From: Oscillospiraceae bacterium
GTDB taxonomy: Bacteria > Bacillota > Clostridia > Oscillospirales > CAG-272
Reading direction: 5' to 3'
Length of the DNA stretch: 53,007 nt
Assembly: GCA_015065105.1 (NCBI GenBank)
Contig: SVQZ01000016.1
Coordinates: forward strand, 1 to 53,007
Positions 8,358 to 16,586 of this stretch are shown in pieces (the stretch's first letter is position 1; each line of letters begins with the position of its first letter). The notes below the pieces were generated by a model. The model was not told where the DNA came from and did no database searches. It saw only the letters and a program-made list of their open reading frames with translations. The translations under genes were made by a program, and so were the position numbers.

Positions 8358-8575
8358 GAGAGCTCCTCTATCATGTTCCACATTGCTTCAACCGATTCGA
8401 AATATGCGGGCTGGATATATTCCATTGTAACGGAAATATCAAACATATCTTCGATCTCGGAAATAATGCTTACTACCTCGATAGAGTCAAGAATACCGTC
8501 GCTGACAAGCTTTGTTTCGTTATCGAAATCGATATCAGGATATTTTTCTTCTAACATTTCTTTTAACTGTTCCAT
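8354..8575 (-). CDS. Acyl carrier protein (DltC-like)
   Basis: A 73-residue acidic four-helix carrier protein. The phosphopantetheine attachment serine is in SDGILDSIEVVSI (Ser36), matching the D-S-[IL]-E pattern of ACP/DltC proteins. It lies between the MBOAT gene (11-bp gap, AAGGAG upstream) and the SLC13 gene (4-bp overlap). In dlt systems the carrier holds the activated acyl group as a thioester on the cytoplasmic side for transfer through the MBOAT protein; the same role is inferred here, with the acyl group unknown. A holo-ACP synthase would be needed from elsewhere in the genome. Confidence 0.92.
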   Translation of the reverse strand: MEQLKEMLEEKYPDIDFDNETKLVSDGILDSIEVVSIISEIEDMFDISVTMEYIQPAYFESVEAMWNMIEELS

Positions 8576-8586
8576 AATTTAACTCC

Positions 8587-10170
8587 TTAAAATTTTTCAT
8601 ATATAAAGCTGCTTGCATCATAGCCCGGGCCATATACTCCGAATATGATGACTGCAAACAAGCCTGCAAAAATAATTATCCATCTGAAAATGATGTTCTG
8701 CTTTGCAAGGGTCTCACGAAGAGGCATTTTTTCCTGAAGGATATCTGCTATGAGCAGAACGATAACCGATATGACCATAATGCGTACGTCGTTGACCGTC
8801 AAGCCGAAATCAGAGGCTTTGTACCTGACCAAAGCACTTAAAGATGTGTCGTTAAGTATTTTTTTGATAATACCGAAGGCTGAAGCGATACCCTGGGATC
8901 TGAAGAATATTCTTCCTATACAGCAAAGGATATAGGTCCTTGACATCTGTAAGAAATACCAGCCGAAGTTTTCCGTATTTATCTTAAAGAGCTTTGTAAG
9001 CTTGGCAAACAGAGGCTCGAAGATCTGAGAGCCTATAAGCAATGCCGCATGGAATAATCCCCAGATAACAAAGGTCCACGCCGCACCGTGCCATATGCCC
9101 GTAATAAGCCATACGATAAGTATGGGAAAACAGGAGGTAAAAAGCTCTTCAAGACGTTTCAGACCCTTTGCTTTAAGCTTCTTTTTTACCTTTTTGGTGA
9201 AAGCGGAGGCTGAAACGGGAAAATATACGTAGTCCTTGAAAAACTCCTGCAGAGAGATATGCCATCTCCTCCAGAATTCTGCCATTGTACGTGAAAAATA
9301 GGGATGGTTGAAGTTTTTACGCAGCTTTATACCGAAGGCTTCGGAAACACCGCTTACTATATCGATGCAACCCGAAAAATCAGCATAGATCTGTATTGAA
9401 TATACCGCCAATGCAAGTATAAGCGCGCTTGCGTTAAATTTATCAGGCTCGTCAAATATCTTGTTCACAAAGATAGCGAGTCTGTCGGCTATAACCAGCT
9501 TTTTAAAGAATCCCCAGAGAGCAAGCTGTGCGCCGTGTGTGAGGTTTTTATAGCTTATCGGTACTCCGTTTTTGATCTGATCCTTGAATTCGTTGTATCT
9601 GTCGATGGGCCCCTGTACCACGTGCGGGAAATACAGGAGAAATGCCGAGTAGAAAAGGAGATTTTTTTCTGCCTTGTATCTCTTCCAATATATGTCAAGA
9701 ACGTAGCTTATAGCCATGAAGGTATAGAAGGATATACCTAAAGGAAGTATCATCTTGAAAACGGTTATCTCGGGCAGCTTTACAAGTACTAAAAGCTTAT
9801 TTATATTATTTATCGAGAATACCGTATATTTGCATACCGCTAAAATTCCGATAGAAATAATAAGCGAAAGAATAAGAAAACGCTTTGCTTTTTTCTTTGC
9901 GGTATTTCTTATCTCCTTTTTCTGCGCCGTATCCTGACATTGCGAGAGAAGGATATCCGATCTTTCGTATATACGTCCTATAATAAGTCCGCATAGATAG
10001 GTACAGATAAGCGTAACTGCAATAAAGGGAAGATATTTTGCTCCTGCCGAAAGATAGAATAAAATACTTGCGGCGGTAAGTACCCAGGGCTGTACCTTAT
10101 AGGGAACTGCGTAATAGACGAGCAGAGCTGCAGCAGTAAAGATCAGAAAGAATAATGATTGATAACTCAT
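8587..10170 (-). CDS. MBOAT family O-acyltransferase (DltB/AlgI-like)
   Basis: A 527-residue membrane-bound O-acyltransferase with about 11 hydrophobic segments. Diagnostic pieces are the HVVQGPIDRYNEF segment, FNHPYFSRTMAEFWRRWHISL, and the catalytic-histidine region ITGIWHGAAWTFVIWG followed by FHAALL. DltB/AlgI-type proteins move an acyl group from a cytoplasmic thioester to an extracellular sugar or polymer. Its ATG overlaps the stop of the upstream SGNH gene (ATGA), and the ACP follows within 11 bp, so transfer from that ACP is the natural inference. Between helices it has a basic cytoplasmic loop (KKEIRNTAKKKAKR). Confidence 0.93.
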   Translation of the reverse strand: MSYQSLFFLIFTAAALLVYYAVPYKVQPWVLTAASILFYLSAGAKYLPFIAVTLICTYLCGLIIGRIYERSDILLSQCQDTAQKKEIRNTAKKKAKRFLILSLIISIGILAVCKYTVFSINNINKLLVLVKLPEITVFKMILPLGISFYTFMAISYVLDIYWKRYKAEKNLLFYSAFLLYFPHVVQGPIDRYNEFKDQIKNGVPISYKNLTHGAQLALWGFFKKLVIADRLAIFVNKIFDEPDKFNASALILALAVYSIQIYADFSGCIDIVSGVSEAFGIKLRKNFNHPYFSRTMAEFWRRWHISLQEFFKDYVYFPVSASAFTKKVKKKLKAKGLKRLEELFTSCFPILIVWLITGIWHGAAWTFVIWGLFHAALLIGSQIFEPLFAKLTKLFKINTENFGWYFLQMSRTYILCCIGRIFFRSQGIASAFGIIKKILNDTSLSALVRYKASDFGLTVNDVRIMVISVIVLLIADILQEKMPLRETLAKQNIIFRWIIIFAGLFAVIIFGVYGPGYDASSFIYEKF

Positions 10171-11519
10171 AACCAGGTCTGCACTCCTCCGTAACTGAAA
10201 TCACCGTAGTATCTTACGCCGTTTTCCTCATAATAGGGCACTACCGTGTAAAAATGAGATTCGCCTTCCTTTGGAAGCTCTGCGGAATATAAGAGCACAT
10301 CCGTCTCGGCTATAGTCTGCCAGGGAAGGGTCTCCCCCTCCTTTTTATAAATCAGATAACCCTGCGCCCCGTCAACCTCGGTCCATGAAAGAAGTCCGTC
10401 TTTTTCCCCGGGCTCCCAGCTTAACTCGGGTGCATCGAGCTTGTCCGTCATAGTGCCTTTGTCCCATTCAAAGTCAAGGGTATATGCAGACAATACCTTA
10501 CTGTAACGCTCGTAAGCCCTGTTCCAAGCTTCGTAAGCGGGGAAGGAACGTTTGTCATCGAAATCGTAATTATCTGTCAGATATTCGGAAAGATAATAGG
10601 TAAACTTAAGAGATCCGTGAATGTTGGTGTGTGCTTCGTTATAAAAATCGGTGGAAAGACTGATATCCATTTCATCAAGACGCTTTGAAAGATCAAGCAC
10701 GTCATAGCCTCTTTCCTCAAGGAAGGAATTAAACGCGTTGTATTGAGCAAGCTGCTTTTCCTTAGGCTTGGCCTGGGGTACCGTTACAAAAAGCACCTTT
10801 ACCTTTTCCTTTTCACAGTAGGCAAGAAGGCTTTCGGTTGAGGATATAAGATCCTTTGAAAGCTCCGCCTCCTTGTCTGTAAGGATGTATTTTTCCGAAA
10901 TATCTGTTGTTCTTGCAAGATATGGCGGATAGGTGCTTGCTCCCTTATATCCGTTGAGCTCGGGAGCTGCGGTATCTCCCGCCAGCTCACTCCAACGGGA
11001 ATGATAACGGAGAATTGGAAGATAAAACTCCATTCTGTCCTTTAGTGAATAATCTCCGATATCCGACAAATGCTTTATAAGCTCGAGCTTGTTCATCGAA
11101 AAGGGCATACAGTCGATAAGGTTTCTTATCTGGGGCACGCTGACACTTCCCTCGCTCAATGAATTTATGTTTACTATATATAAAGCGTCGGGCTGGGTCT
11201 TGCGCGCCTCCTTGATTATATATTCTGTTGAATAAAAGAGATTCGCGTTACACGCATAGGGAAAAACGGTTATACCGTATTCCTCCCATGCCGCAAGGGA
11301 ATTCCAGAATACGAAGCAATTGCTCGATCCGATATAGACTGCATCAAGCGTGTTTTCGTGCTCTTGGTAAAATGATTTTATATTCTGGTAACCCATACTG
11401 TCGTGCTTTAGAAAAAGGTCGGTTATATAGGAAATACCTATGACAAATATAAGTAAAAATATTATTACCTTTGTCAATATCTTAAGTTTGGGCGTGATGT
11501 TTGAAACTCGGTAACTCAC
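10167..11519 (-). CDS. Membrane-anchored SGNH/DltD-like protein with C-terminal FN3-like domain
   Basis: A 450-residue protein with one N-terminal membrane anchor (about 15-33) and an extracellular SGNH-hydrolase-like domain. VYIGSSNCFVFWNS supplies the block-I serine (GSS) and DFYNEAHTNIHG supplies the Asp/His pair of block V. Residues ~360-450 (APELSWEPGEKDG onward, YLIYKKEG, FYTVVPYY) resemble a fibronectin type III domain, possibly carbohydrate- or wall-binding. DltD partners with DltB in D-alanylation, so this is likely the extracellular transfer or esterase component. Start is GTG at 11519 preceded by AGGTG; first gene of the operon behind a good promoter. Confidence 0.82.
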   Translation of the reverse strand: MSYRVSNITPKLKILTKVIIFLLIFVIGISYITDLFLKHDSMGYQNIKSFYQEHENTLDAVYIGSSNCFVFWNSLAAWEEYGITVFPYACNANLFYSTEYIIKEARKTQPDALYIVNINSLSEGSVSVPQIRNLIDCMPFSMNKLELIKHLSDIGDYSLKDRMEFYLPILRYHSRWSELAGDTAAPELNGYKGASTYPPYLARTTDISEKYILTDKEAELSKDLISSTESLLAYCEKEKVKVLFVTVPQAKPKEKQLAQYNAFNSFLEERGYDVLDLSKRLDEMDISLSTDFYNEAHTNIHGSLKFTYYLSEYLTDNYDFDDKRSFPAYEAWNRAYERYSKVLSAYTLDFEWDKGTMTDKLDAPELSWEPGEKDGLLSWTEVDGAQGYLIYKKEGETLPWQTIAETDVLLYSAELPKEGESHFYTVVPYYEENGVRYYGDFSYGGVQTWL

Positions 11520-11562
11520 TTTTCACCTCGATAAATTATATATACGTAATATTCATTGTTTA

Positions 11563-11591
11563 ATTATACAATGATTTCACGAAATAGTCAA
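11563..11591 (-). promoter_or_regulatory. Promoter of the dlt-like operon
   Basis: On the minus strand TTGACT (11591-11586), 17-base spacer, TATAAT (11568-11563), about 44 bases before the GTG start. Confidence 0.7.
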
Positions 11592-11621
11592 CAAAAACGA
11601 CAGGTTTTTACCTAATCGTCA

Positions 11622-12965
11622 TTATTTGTTAAGAACTTTTTGCCTGTAGAAAAAGTAGGGAATAATAACGAAAAGCAGTGCGGCGATCCATGAAAGGGGC
11701 TCGGCAATAAAAAGAGCGTCGCTTCCCATGGAACGTATGGCGATCTTACCCATGATCACTCGGCATACGCATTCGGATATCCCCGAGATCATCGGCCAGA
11801 AGGATACCCCCATTGCTACAAGAGCATTTCTGAATATATGTATAGAATAAAGAATGGTCAGACAAACCAAAAGTATATTGAGAAAATGAATGCTTATGCC
11901 AAGAGCTTCCGAGCCTCCCGGCTCGTTTACGTCAACAAAGAGCCTCATAATGGGTTCTCGTAAAATAAAGGTCAGTACCATTACAATAACCGCTAAAACA
12001 AAAACGATAAGCTCTCCGGTAACAACACCCTTTTTGAAGCGCTTTATCTCTCCTGCACCGTAATTTTGCGCAAGATAGGTGGAGCAGGCAAGACCTATTG
12101 AAATAGCCGAGCTTTCAAGAAGTGCATATACCTTGTTCGTTGCGGTATAAGCCGCACCGAAGATACTGCCCTCGTTATTTACAGAGGATTGGAGTATTAT
12201 ACCGCCCAAAGCTATGGCAATGAACTGCATTACTATCGGTACTCCAAAGAGCAGAAGCTCCTTTATAAGCTTTAGGTCAAGCCTCCACGACTCCCTTGTG
12301 AGCTTTATTATTGTTATCCTTCTGATTTCTGCAAGACAGTATAAAAAGGAAAAGAGCTGTGCCGTAAGGGAGGCAACAGCCGCACCGACAATACCCCAGC
12401 CGAACACGAATACGAACAGACAGTCAAGACCGACGTTGAGAACAGCCGATATCAGCATTGCTATAAGAGGTGCTCTGCCGTTACCGAAGGAACGAAGCAC
12501 CGATGCCGCCATATTATATGCGGTAACTATAAGCATACCGCCCGTCATTATGGTAAGATAGGTTACGGCGCCGTCTTTTATATCCCCGGGAGTTTTCAAG
12601 ATCTTTAGCAACGGTCCTGCCGAAAGCATTCCCGATACGGCAAGCACTATGCCGATAACTACGCAGAGAAGGGTAGATATAGCAATCGTCTTGTTCATTT
12701 TCTCATAATTCTTTTCGCCGTAATATCGCGAAATAAAGCTTGAAAACGCTTGGGTAAAGCCTATGGCTATCCAGATAAACATAAGGTTTACCCAGTCGGT
12801 AGCACCTACCGCTGCCAAGGCCTTGACGCCTACGCCTCTGCCCACTATCGCCGCATCGGCTACCATATATAGCTGCTGCCCCAAATTTGTTAGGATAAGG
12901 GGCAGAGCGAATTTCAAAATATGCTTGGTGGGACTTCCCACCGTCATGTCAACAGTATTTCTCAT
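11622..12965 (-). CDS. MATE family multidrug/Na+ antiporter
   Basis: A 447-residue protein with twelve predicted membrane helices in two halves. It shows MATE features: the opening VGSPTKHILKFALPLILTNLGQQLY, the GVKALAAVGATDW segment, and the equivalent repeat start at about residue 230 (KELLLFGVPIVMQ). It would export cationic drugs or metabolites using Na+ or H+. It follows the TetR gene by 67 bp on the same strand with its own GGAGA site, so the pair looks like a repressor-pump operon; a TetR-type dyad is present upstream. Confidence 0.92.
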   Translation of the reverse strand: MRNTVDMTVGSPTKHILKFALPLILTNLGQQLYMVADAAIVGRGVGVKALAAVGATDWVNLMFIWIAIGFTQAFSSFISRYYGEKNYEKMNKTIAISTLLCVVIGIVLAVSGMLSAGPLLKILKTPGDIKDGAVTYLTIMTGGMLIVTAYNMAASVLRSFGNGRAPLIAMLISAVLNVGLDCLFVFVFGWGIVGAAVASLTAQLFSFLYCLAEIRRITIIKLTRESWRLDLKLIKELLLFGVPIVMQFIAIALGGIILQSSVNNEGSIFGAAYTATNKVYALLESSAISIGLACSTYLAQNYGAGEIKRFKKGVVTGELIVFVLAVIVMVLTFILREPIMRLFVDVNEPGGSEALGISIHFLNILLVCLTILYSIHIFRNALVAMGVSFWPMISGISECVCRVIMGKIAIRSMGSDALFIAEPLSWIAALLFVIIPYFFYRQKVLNK

Positions 12966-13032
12966 TTGCTTCTCCGGATTTTTATTGCGGAATATTATAC
13001 CATGTTTGTATTAATATTTCAACAGGCTCATA

Positions 13033-13581
13033 TTATATTACAGCCAAAAAGTATTCGCATACCTTTTGGGGACTCAAAGCCGATTTGTTATCCACCCACC
13101 ATTTCAGCGTTTCTACAAAGCTTGAAGCAATATGGTTAACAAGATAGCTTCTGGGTACAAGCTCTGCCTTTTCACCGCGAAACAGCTCGTCGCGGCTTTC
13201 TATAAGAGCCTTTAATTCCTCCTTGAAATAACCGAGAAAAAGTCCGTTGTTATCCGAGGATAAAAGGTCGAGTATATGGTTGTCATTCTTTTGAAAATGC
13301 ATAAAAAGATGAAGAAATACCGAATCGGGCGCATCGCATTCAAATATATGCCTGTGTGTGCTTTCACCTGATTCGGAATCGAAAATGTGACAGAAAAGCT
13401 CACGGCACATCTCCTTTAAAAGAAAGTCCTTTGTTTCAAAATGTGCATAGAAGGTAGCTCTGCCTACGTCGGCTTTTTCGATTATCTCGCCTACCGTTAT
13501 ATTGTTGAAGTTCTTTTTTGACAAAAGCTCGGTAAATGCCTTAAATATCGCTTCTCTTGTTTTTCTTTGTCGTCTGTCCAT
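13033..13581 (-). CDS. TetR/AcrR family transcriptional regulator
   Basis: A 182-residue regulator with an N-terminal TetR helix-turn-helix: RRQRKTREAIFKAFTELL, then ITVGEIIEKADVGRATFYAHF, then KDFLLKEM. The C-terminal half is the divergent ligand domain. It lies upstream of the MATE pump in the same direction and divergent from the CDF metal transporter. The intergenic region carries two CCGAA/TTCGG dyads, so it probably controls itself, the pump and perhaps the CDF gene (inference). The ribosome site is an unusual GA-rich run (GAGAGAGAG) just before the ATG. Confidence 0.92.
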   Translation of the reverse strand: MDRRQRKTREAIFKAFTELLSKKNFNNITVGEIIEKADVGRATFYAHFETKDFLLKEMCRELFCHIFDSESGESTHRHIFECDAPDSVFLHLFMHFQKNDNHILDLLSSDNNGLFLGYFKEELKALIESRDELFRGEKAELVPRSYLVNHIASSFVETLKWWVDNKSALSPQKVCEYFLAVI

Positions 13582-13609
13582 ACTCTCTCTCTCTCTGTGT
13601 ACAATTATT

Positions 13610-13622
13610 CCGAAATGTTCGG
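13610..13622. promoter_or_regulatory. Candidate TetR half-spaced operator
   Basis: CCGAA-ATG-TTCGG dyad 29 bases upstream of the tetR start codon. It shares the CCGAA/TTCGG arms with the longer dyad at 13681 but has a shorter spacer. Confidence 0.45.
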
Positions 13623-13680
13623 TTTTGAACCTTTCTGTAATTTTATATGTTGCAAATATCCCGTCTGCGGCATATCATAT

Positions 13681-13701
13681 TACCGAACGATATGTTCGGT
13701 A
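13681..13701. promoter_or_regulatory. TetR-type operator in the divergent region
   Basis: Perfect dyad TACCGAAC-N5-GTTCGGTA, eight-base arms, 48 bases before the CDF start codon. It ends beside a TATAAGATATATTA stretch that could hold the CDF -10. Size and symmetry fit a TetR-family dimer site. Confidence 0.65.
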
Positions 13702-13748
13702 TAAGATATATTATACTACAACTTAAGACTTTAGTCAACGGAGGAATT

Positions 13749-14579
13749 ATGAAAAGTAAAAAAAGAATTTTATTGGCATTTATACTTAATCTCTTATTTT
13801 CGGTTTTTGAATTTTTCGGAGGTATATTTACGGGGAGCGTGGCTGTACTTTCCGATTCTTTACATGATCTGGGAGATGCGGCATCTATAGGGATATCTTA
13901 TTTTCTTGAAAGAAAAAGCGAAAAGGGAGCAGATAAAAAACACACCTTTGGTTATGCGAGATATTCGGTTTTGGGAGGACTTATAACGAGCGCCGTATTG
14001 ATACTCGGCTCTTGTGCGGTTATATACAACGCGGTGATCCGAATTATCGATCCTGTCGGGATAGACTATAACGGTATGATAATATTTGCACTTGTTGGAG
14101 TAACGGTAAATTTTGCTGCCGCATATTTTACCCACGGCGGTCATTCGTTGAATCAGAGAGCGGTGAATCTCCACATGCTCGAAGATGTTTTAGGTTGGGC
14201 TGCAGTGCTTTTCGGCGCTGTTATTATGCGTTTTACCGATATCAAAATTATAGATCCTATAATGTCCTTGGCGGTAGCCTGCTTTATCATTTTTAACTGC
14301 ATCAAAAATATGAAAAATATGTTTGACATATTTCTTGAAAAGGTACCTGAAGAGGTTGATATTGAAGAAATAACAGAACAGCTCTTAAATATAGAGGGTG
14401 TAAGCTGCATTAAACGTTTTCATATATGGACGCTTGACGGTAATATACATTTCGCATCAATGTATATAATAACCGAGAATCTCGAAGGGGTCAAAGGTAA
14501 GGTAAGGGAAAAGCTGAAGGAGCACGGAATAACAAATTCGGTTATAGAAATTTGTGATTCGGATGAGAATATCGCATGA
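13749..14579 (+). CDS. Cation diffusion facilitator (CDF) family metal exporter
   Basis: A 276-residue CDF protein with six membrane helices and a cytoplasmic C-terminal domain. Metal-site motifs are clear: SVAVLSDSLHDLGDA in helix 2 (HxxxD type) and a helix 5 region NLHMLEDVLGWAA. HTFGYARYSVLGG is typical of CzcD/ZitB relatives. It probably exports Zn2+ or a similar divalent ion by proton antiport. ATG 13749 is chosen because GGAGG lies five bases before it; the frame is open further upstream but runs through the operator region. It diverges from tetR across a shared regulatory region. Confidence 0.9.
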   Translation: MKSKKRILLAFILNLLFSVFEFFGGIFTGSVAVLSDSLHDLGDAASIGISYFLERKSEKGADKKHTFGYARYSVLGGLITSAVLILGSCAVIYNAVIRIIDPVGIDYNGMIIFALVGVTVNFAAAYFTHGGHSLNQRAVNLHMLEDVLGWAAVLFGAVIMRFTDIKIIDPIMSLAVACFIIFNCIKNMKNMFDIFLEKVPEEVDIEEITEQLLNIEGVSCIKRFHIWTLDGNIHFASMYIITENLEGVKGKVREKLKEHGITNSVIEICDSDENIA

Positions 14580-14643
14580 ACTTTATGGATAACCGAGCTT
14601 TTATATCAGTAATATACCGCAAGTGAAACGTACAACGATCTAA

Positions 14644-14785
14644 AATGAACTTAAAATTGAACTTGGCAAAAACAAATTGAACTATATGTGAATTTTTGCC
14701 TGAAACTATTGAAAATAATAACAAAAATGTATATAATAATAAAAAATACGGTTGTTTTGGGGGTGAAAATATGCAAAGTTCAATT
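14644..14785. promoter_or_regulatory. Repeated AATTGAACTT boxes around the HTH-aminotransferase promoter
   Basis: Three same-direction boxes AATGAACTT (14644-14652), AATTGAACTT (14655-14664) and AATTGAACTA (14675-14684) precede the promoter, and an inverted copy AAGTTCAATT (14776-14785) lies just inside the coding sequence. The two full boxes are 20 bases apart. The gene encodes an XRE-type HTH, so autoregulation is plausible (inference). Confidence 0.45.
14709..14737 (+). promoter_or_regulatory. Promoter of the HTH-aminotransferase gene
   Basis: TTGAAA 14709-14714, 17-base spacer, TATAAT 14732-14737, about 33 bases before the ATG. Confidence 0.6.
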
Positions 14786-16240
14786 TTTTCGCAAAGATTC
14801 GGTTCGGTCTTAAAGGAAAGGAATATAAAACAGATCGATTTAATAAATTTGGCAAATGAAAAGGGAATAAAATTGGGTAAAAGCCAGATATCCCAATACG
14901 TTTCGGGCAAATCCGCTCCGAGAAAGGAGATGCTTGCATTTTTGGCAGAAAGTCTTTTTGTAGATGCGGCATGGCTTGCGGGAGAGGAAGAGTGTGAGAT
15001 CAAGAAAGGTTCGGATAATGCTATGAGAAGTTTCAAAAAATCTGCAAAATTGGATAACGTTTTATACGACGTTCGCGGTCCGGTCGTAGAAGAGGCTGCG
15101 AGAATGGAAAGCGAGGGTACCCAGGTGCTTAAGCTGAATATAGGCAATCCCGCTCCCTTCGGCTTCCGTACCCCTGATGAGGTAATATACGATATGCGCC
15201 GTCAGCTTACCGAATGTGAGGGCTATTCCGATTCCAAGGGTCTTTTCTCGGCAAGAAAGGCTATAATGCAGTATGCTCAGTTGAAGAATATTCCTAACGT
15301 TTCTATAGACGATATTTATACCGGTAACGGTGTAAGCGAGCTTATAAATCTTTGTATGTCCGCGCTTCTTGATTCGGGGGATGAGGTCCTCGTTCCCGCT
15401 CCCGACTATCCGTTATGGACTGCCTGCGTTACCCTTGCCGGCGGTAAAGCTGTTCATTACATATGTGATGAAAGCTCGGAATGGTATCCCGATATCAATG
15501 ATATAAGAAAAAAGGTAAATTCAAATACTAAGGCAATAGTTATAATCAACCCCAATAATCCTACGGGTGCGCTTTATCCCAAGGAGGTTCTTGAGCAGAT
15601 AGTACAGGTGGCAAGAGAGAATCAGCTCATGATATTCTCCGATGAGATATATGACCGTCTTGTTATGGATGACGAGGAGCATATCTCTATCGCATCCCTT
15701 GCCCCCGACCTTTTCTGTGTTACCTACAGCGGACTTTCCAAATCCCACATGATCGCAGGCTTCAGAGTCGGTTGGATGATATTAAGCGGTAATAAGAACG
15801 TCGCAAAGGATTATATCCAGGGACTTAATATGCTAACAAATATGCGTCTTTGCTCCAACGTTCCCGCACAGTCGATCGTTCAGACTGCGTTGGGCGGATA
15901 CCAGAGCGTTAAGAACTATATCGTTCCCGGCGGCAGAGTATATGAGCAGAGAGATTATATATATAAGGCATTGAATGATATTCCCGGTATAACCGCAGTT
16001 AAGCCCAAGGCGGCATTCTATATCTTCCCCAAGATAGATACCAAGCGTTTTAATATAGTTGATGACGAAAGATTCGCCCTTGACCTTCTGAGAGATAAGA
16101 AGATACTTCTTATCAACGGCAGAGGCTTCAATTGGAGCGAGCCCGACCACTTCCGTGTTGTATATCTTCCCAGAGTAGAGGTGCTGGAGGACGCAATGGG
16201 TAAATTGGGAGATTTCCTTTCTTATTATAAGCAGAATTAA
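14771..16240 (+). CDS. XRE-type HTH domain fused to class I/II aminotransferase (AlaA-like)
   Basis: A 489-residue protein with two parts. Residues ~5-75 are a Cro/C1-type helix-turn-helix (RFGSVLKERNIKQIDLINLA, GKSQISQYVSGKSAP, LAESLFVDAAWLAG). Residues ~100-489 are a complete fold-type I PLP aminotransferase: NIGNPAPFGFRTPDE, NPNNPTGALY, the lysine segment YSGLSKSHMIAGFRVGW, and FRVVYLPR for the substrate carboxylate. The enzymatic half resembles AlaA-type alanine aminotransferases. The architecture parallels MocR regulators (GntR-HTH plus aminotransferase) but uses a different HTH. The start is ATG 14771 behind GGGGGTG. Both catalytic and DNA-binding halves look intact, so it may be an enzyme that also regulates transcription. 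Confidence 0.88.
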   Translation: MQSSIFSQRFGSVLKERNIKQIDLINLANEKGIKLGKSQISQYVSGKSAPRKEMLAFLAESLFVDAAWLAGEEECEIKKGSDNAMRSFKKSAKLDNVLYDVRGPVVEEAARMESEGTQVLKLNIGNPAPFGFRTPDEVIYDMRRQLTECEGYSDSKGLFSARKAIMQYAQLKNIPNVSIDDIYTGNGVSELINLCMSALLDSGDEVLVPAPDYPLWTACVTLAGGKAVHYICDESSEWYPDINDIRKKVNSNTKAIVIINPNNPTGALYPKEVLEQIVQVARENQLMIFSDEIYDRLVMDDEEHISIASLAPDLFCVTYSGLSKSHMIAGFRVGWMILSGNKNVAKDYIQGLNMLTNMRLCSNVPAQSIVQTALGGYQSVKNYIVPGGRVYEQRDYIYKALNDIPGITAVKPKAAFYIFPKIDTKRFNIVDDERFALDLLRDKKILLINGRGFNWSEPDHFRVVYLPRVEVLEDAMGKLGDFLSYYKQN

Positions 16241-16246
16241 ATCAAA

Positions 16247-16279
16247 AAAGCTGTCCGTATATGTACGGACAGCTTTTTT
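16247..16279 (+). terminator. Terminator of the HTH-aminotransferase gene (left copy of duplicated hairpin)
   Basis: Thirteen-base arms (AAAGCTGTCCGTA and complement) with loop TATG, then T-run. The same 32 bases recur exactly at 16555-16586 on the other side of the repeat element. Confidence 0.9.
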
Positions 16280-16554
16280 CAGCTTGTCGATAAACTTATC
16301 GACAAGCTGTCAGGCTTCGAAAAAGGAAGTGTAGGTTTTCGTGAAAAGGGGACGTAGGCGTACTATGTACGGTAGAGCCCCTTTTCACGGAAAAGTGTGA
16401 AATAGCGGTGTGAACTCGATGTTTACACCGCTATTGAATAGTTATTCAACTATATTTGGAATCGTGAAGCTTAATTACCAATTAATTTATTGGGGGCATT
16501 AAACTTTTAAAAAAATGATTTGTTACACGTCCGACCGACTTTTTCGACAGTCTG
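16280..16554 (+). mobile_element. 275-bp MITE-like element, copy 1, inserted in a terminator
   Basis: Non-coding element about 90% identical by eye to the inverted copy at 21209-21481. Ends form imperfect inverted repeats (CAGCTTGTCGATAA against CAGACTGTCGAAAA, 11 of 14). Inside are strong stem-loops: GTCGATAA/TTATCGAC at the left end; TTTTCGTGAAAAGGGG paired with CCCCTTTTCACGGAAAA (16337-16397) with an inner CGTAC/GTACG; and AATAGCGGTGT/ACACCGCTATT. A 32-bp terminator hairpin is duplicated directly on both sides, consistent with a target-site duplication. It codes for nothing, so any mobility would need a transposase from elsewhere. Confidence 0.75.
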
Positions 16555-16586
16555 AAAGCTGTCCGTATATGTACGGACAGCTTTTT
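16555..16586. terminator. Terminator, right copy of duplicated hairpin
   Basis: Exact 32-base copy of the hairpin at 16247-16278. Its end overlaps the stop codon of the convergent DUF6512 gene. Without the insertion, a single hairpin would have served both convergent genes. Confidence 0.85.
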
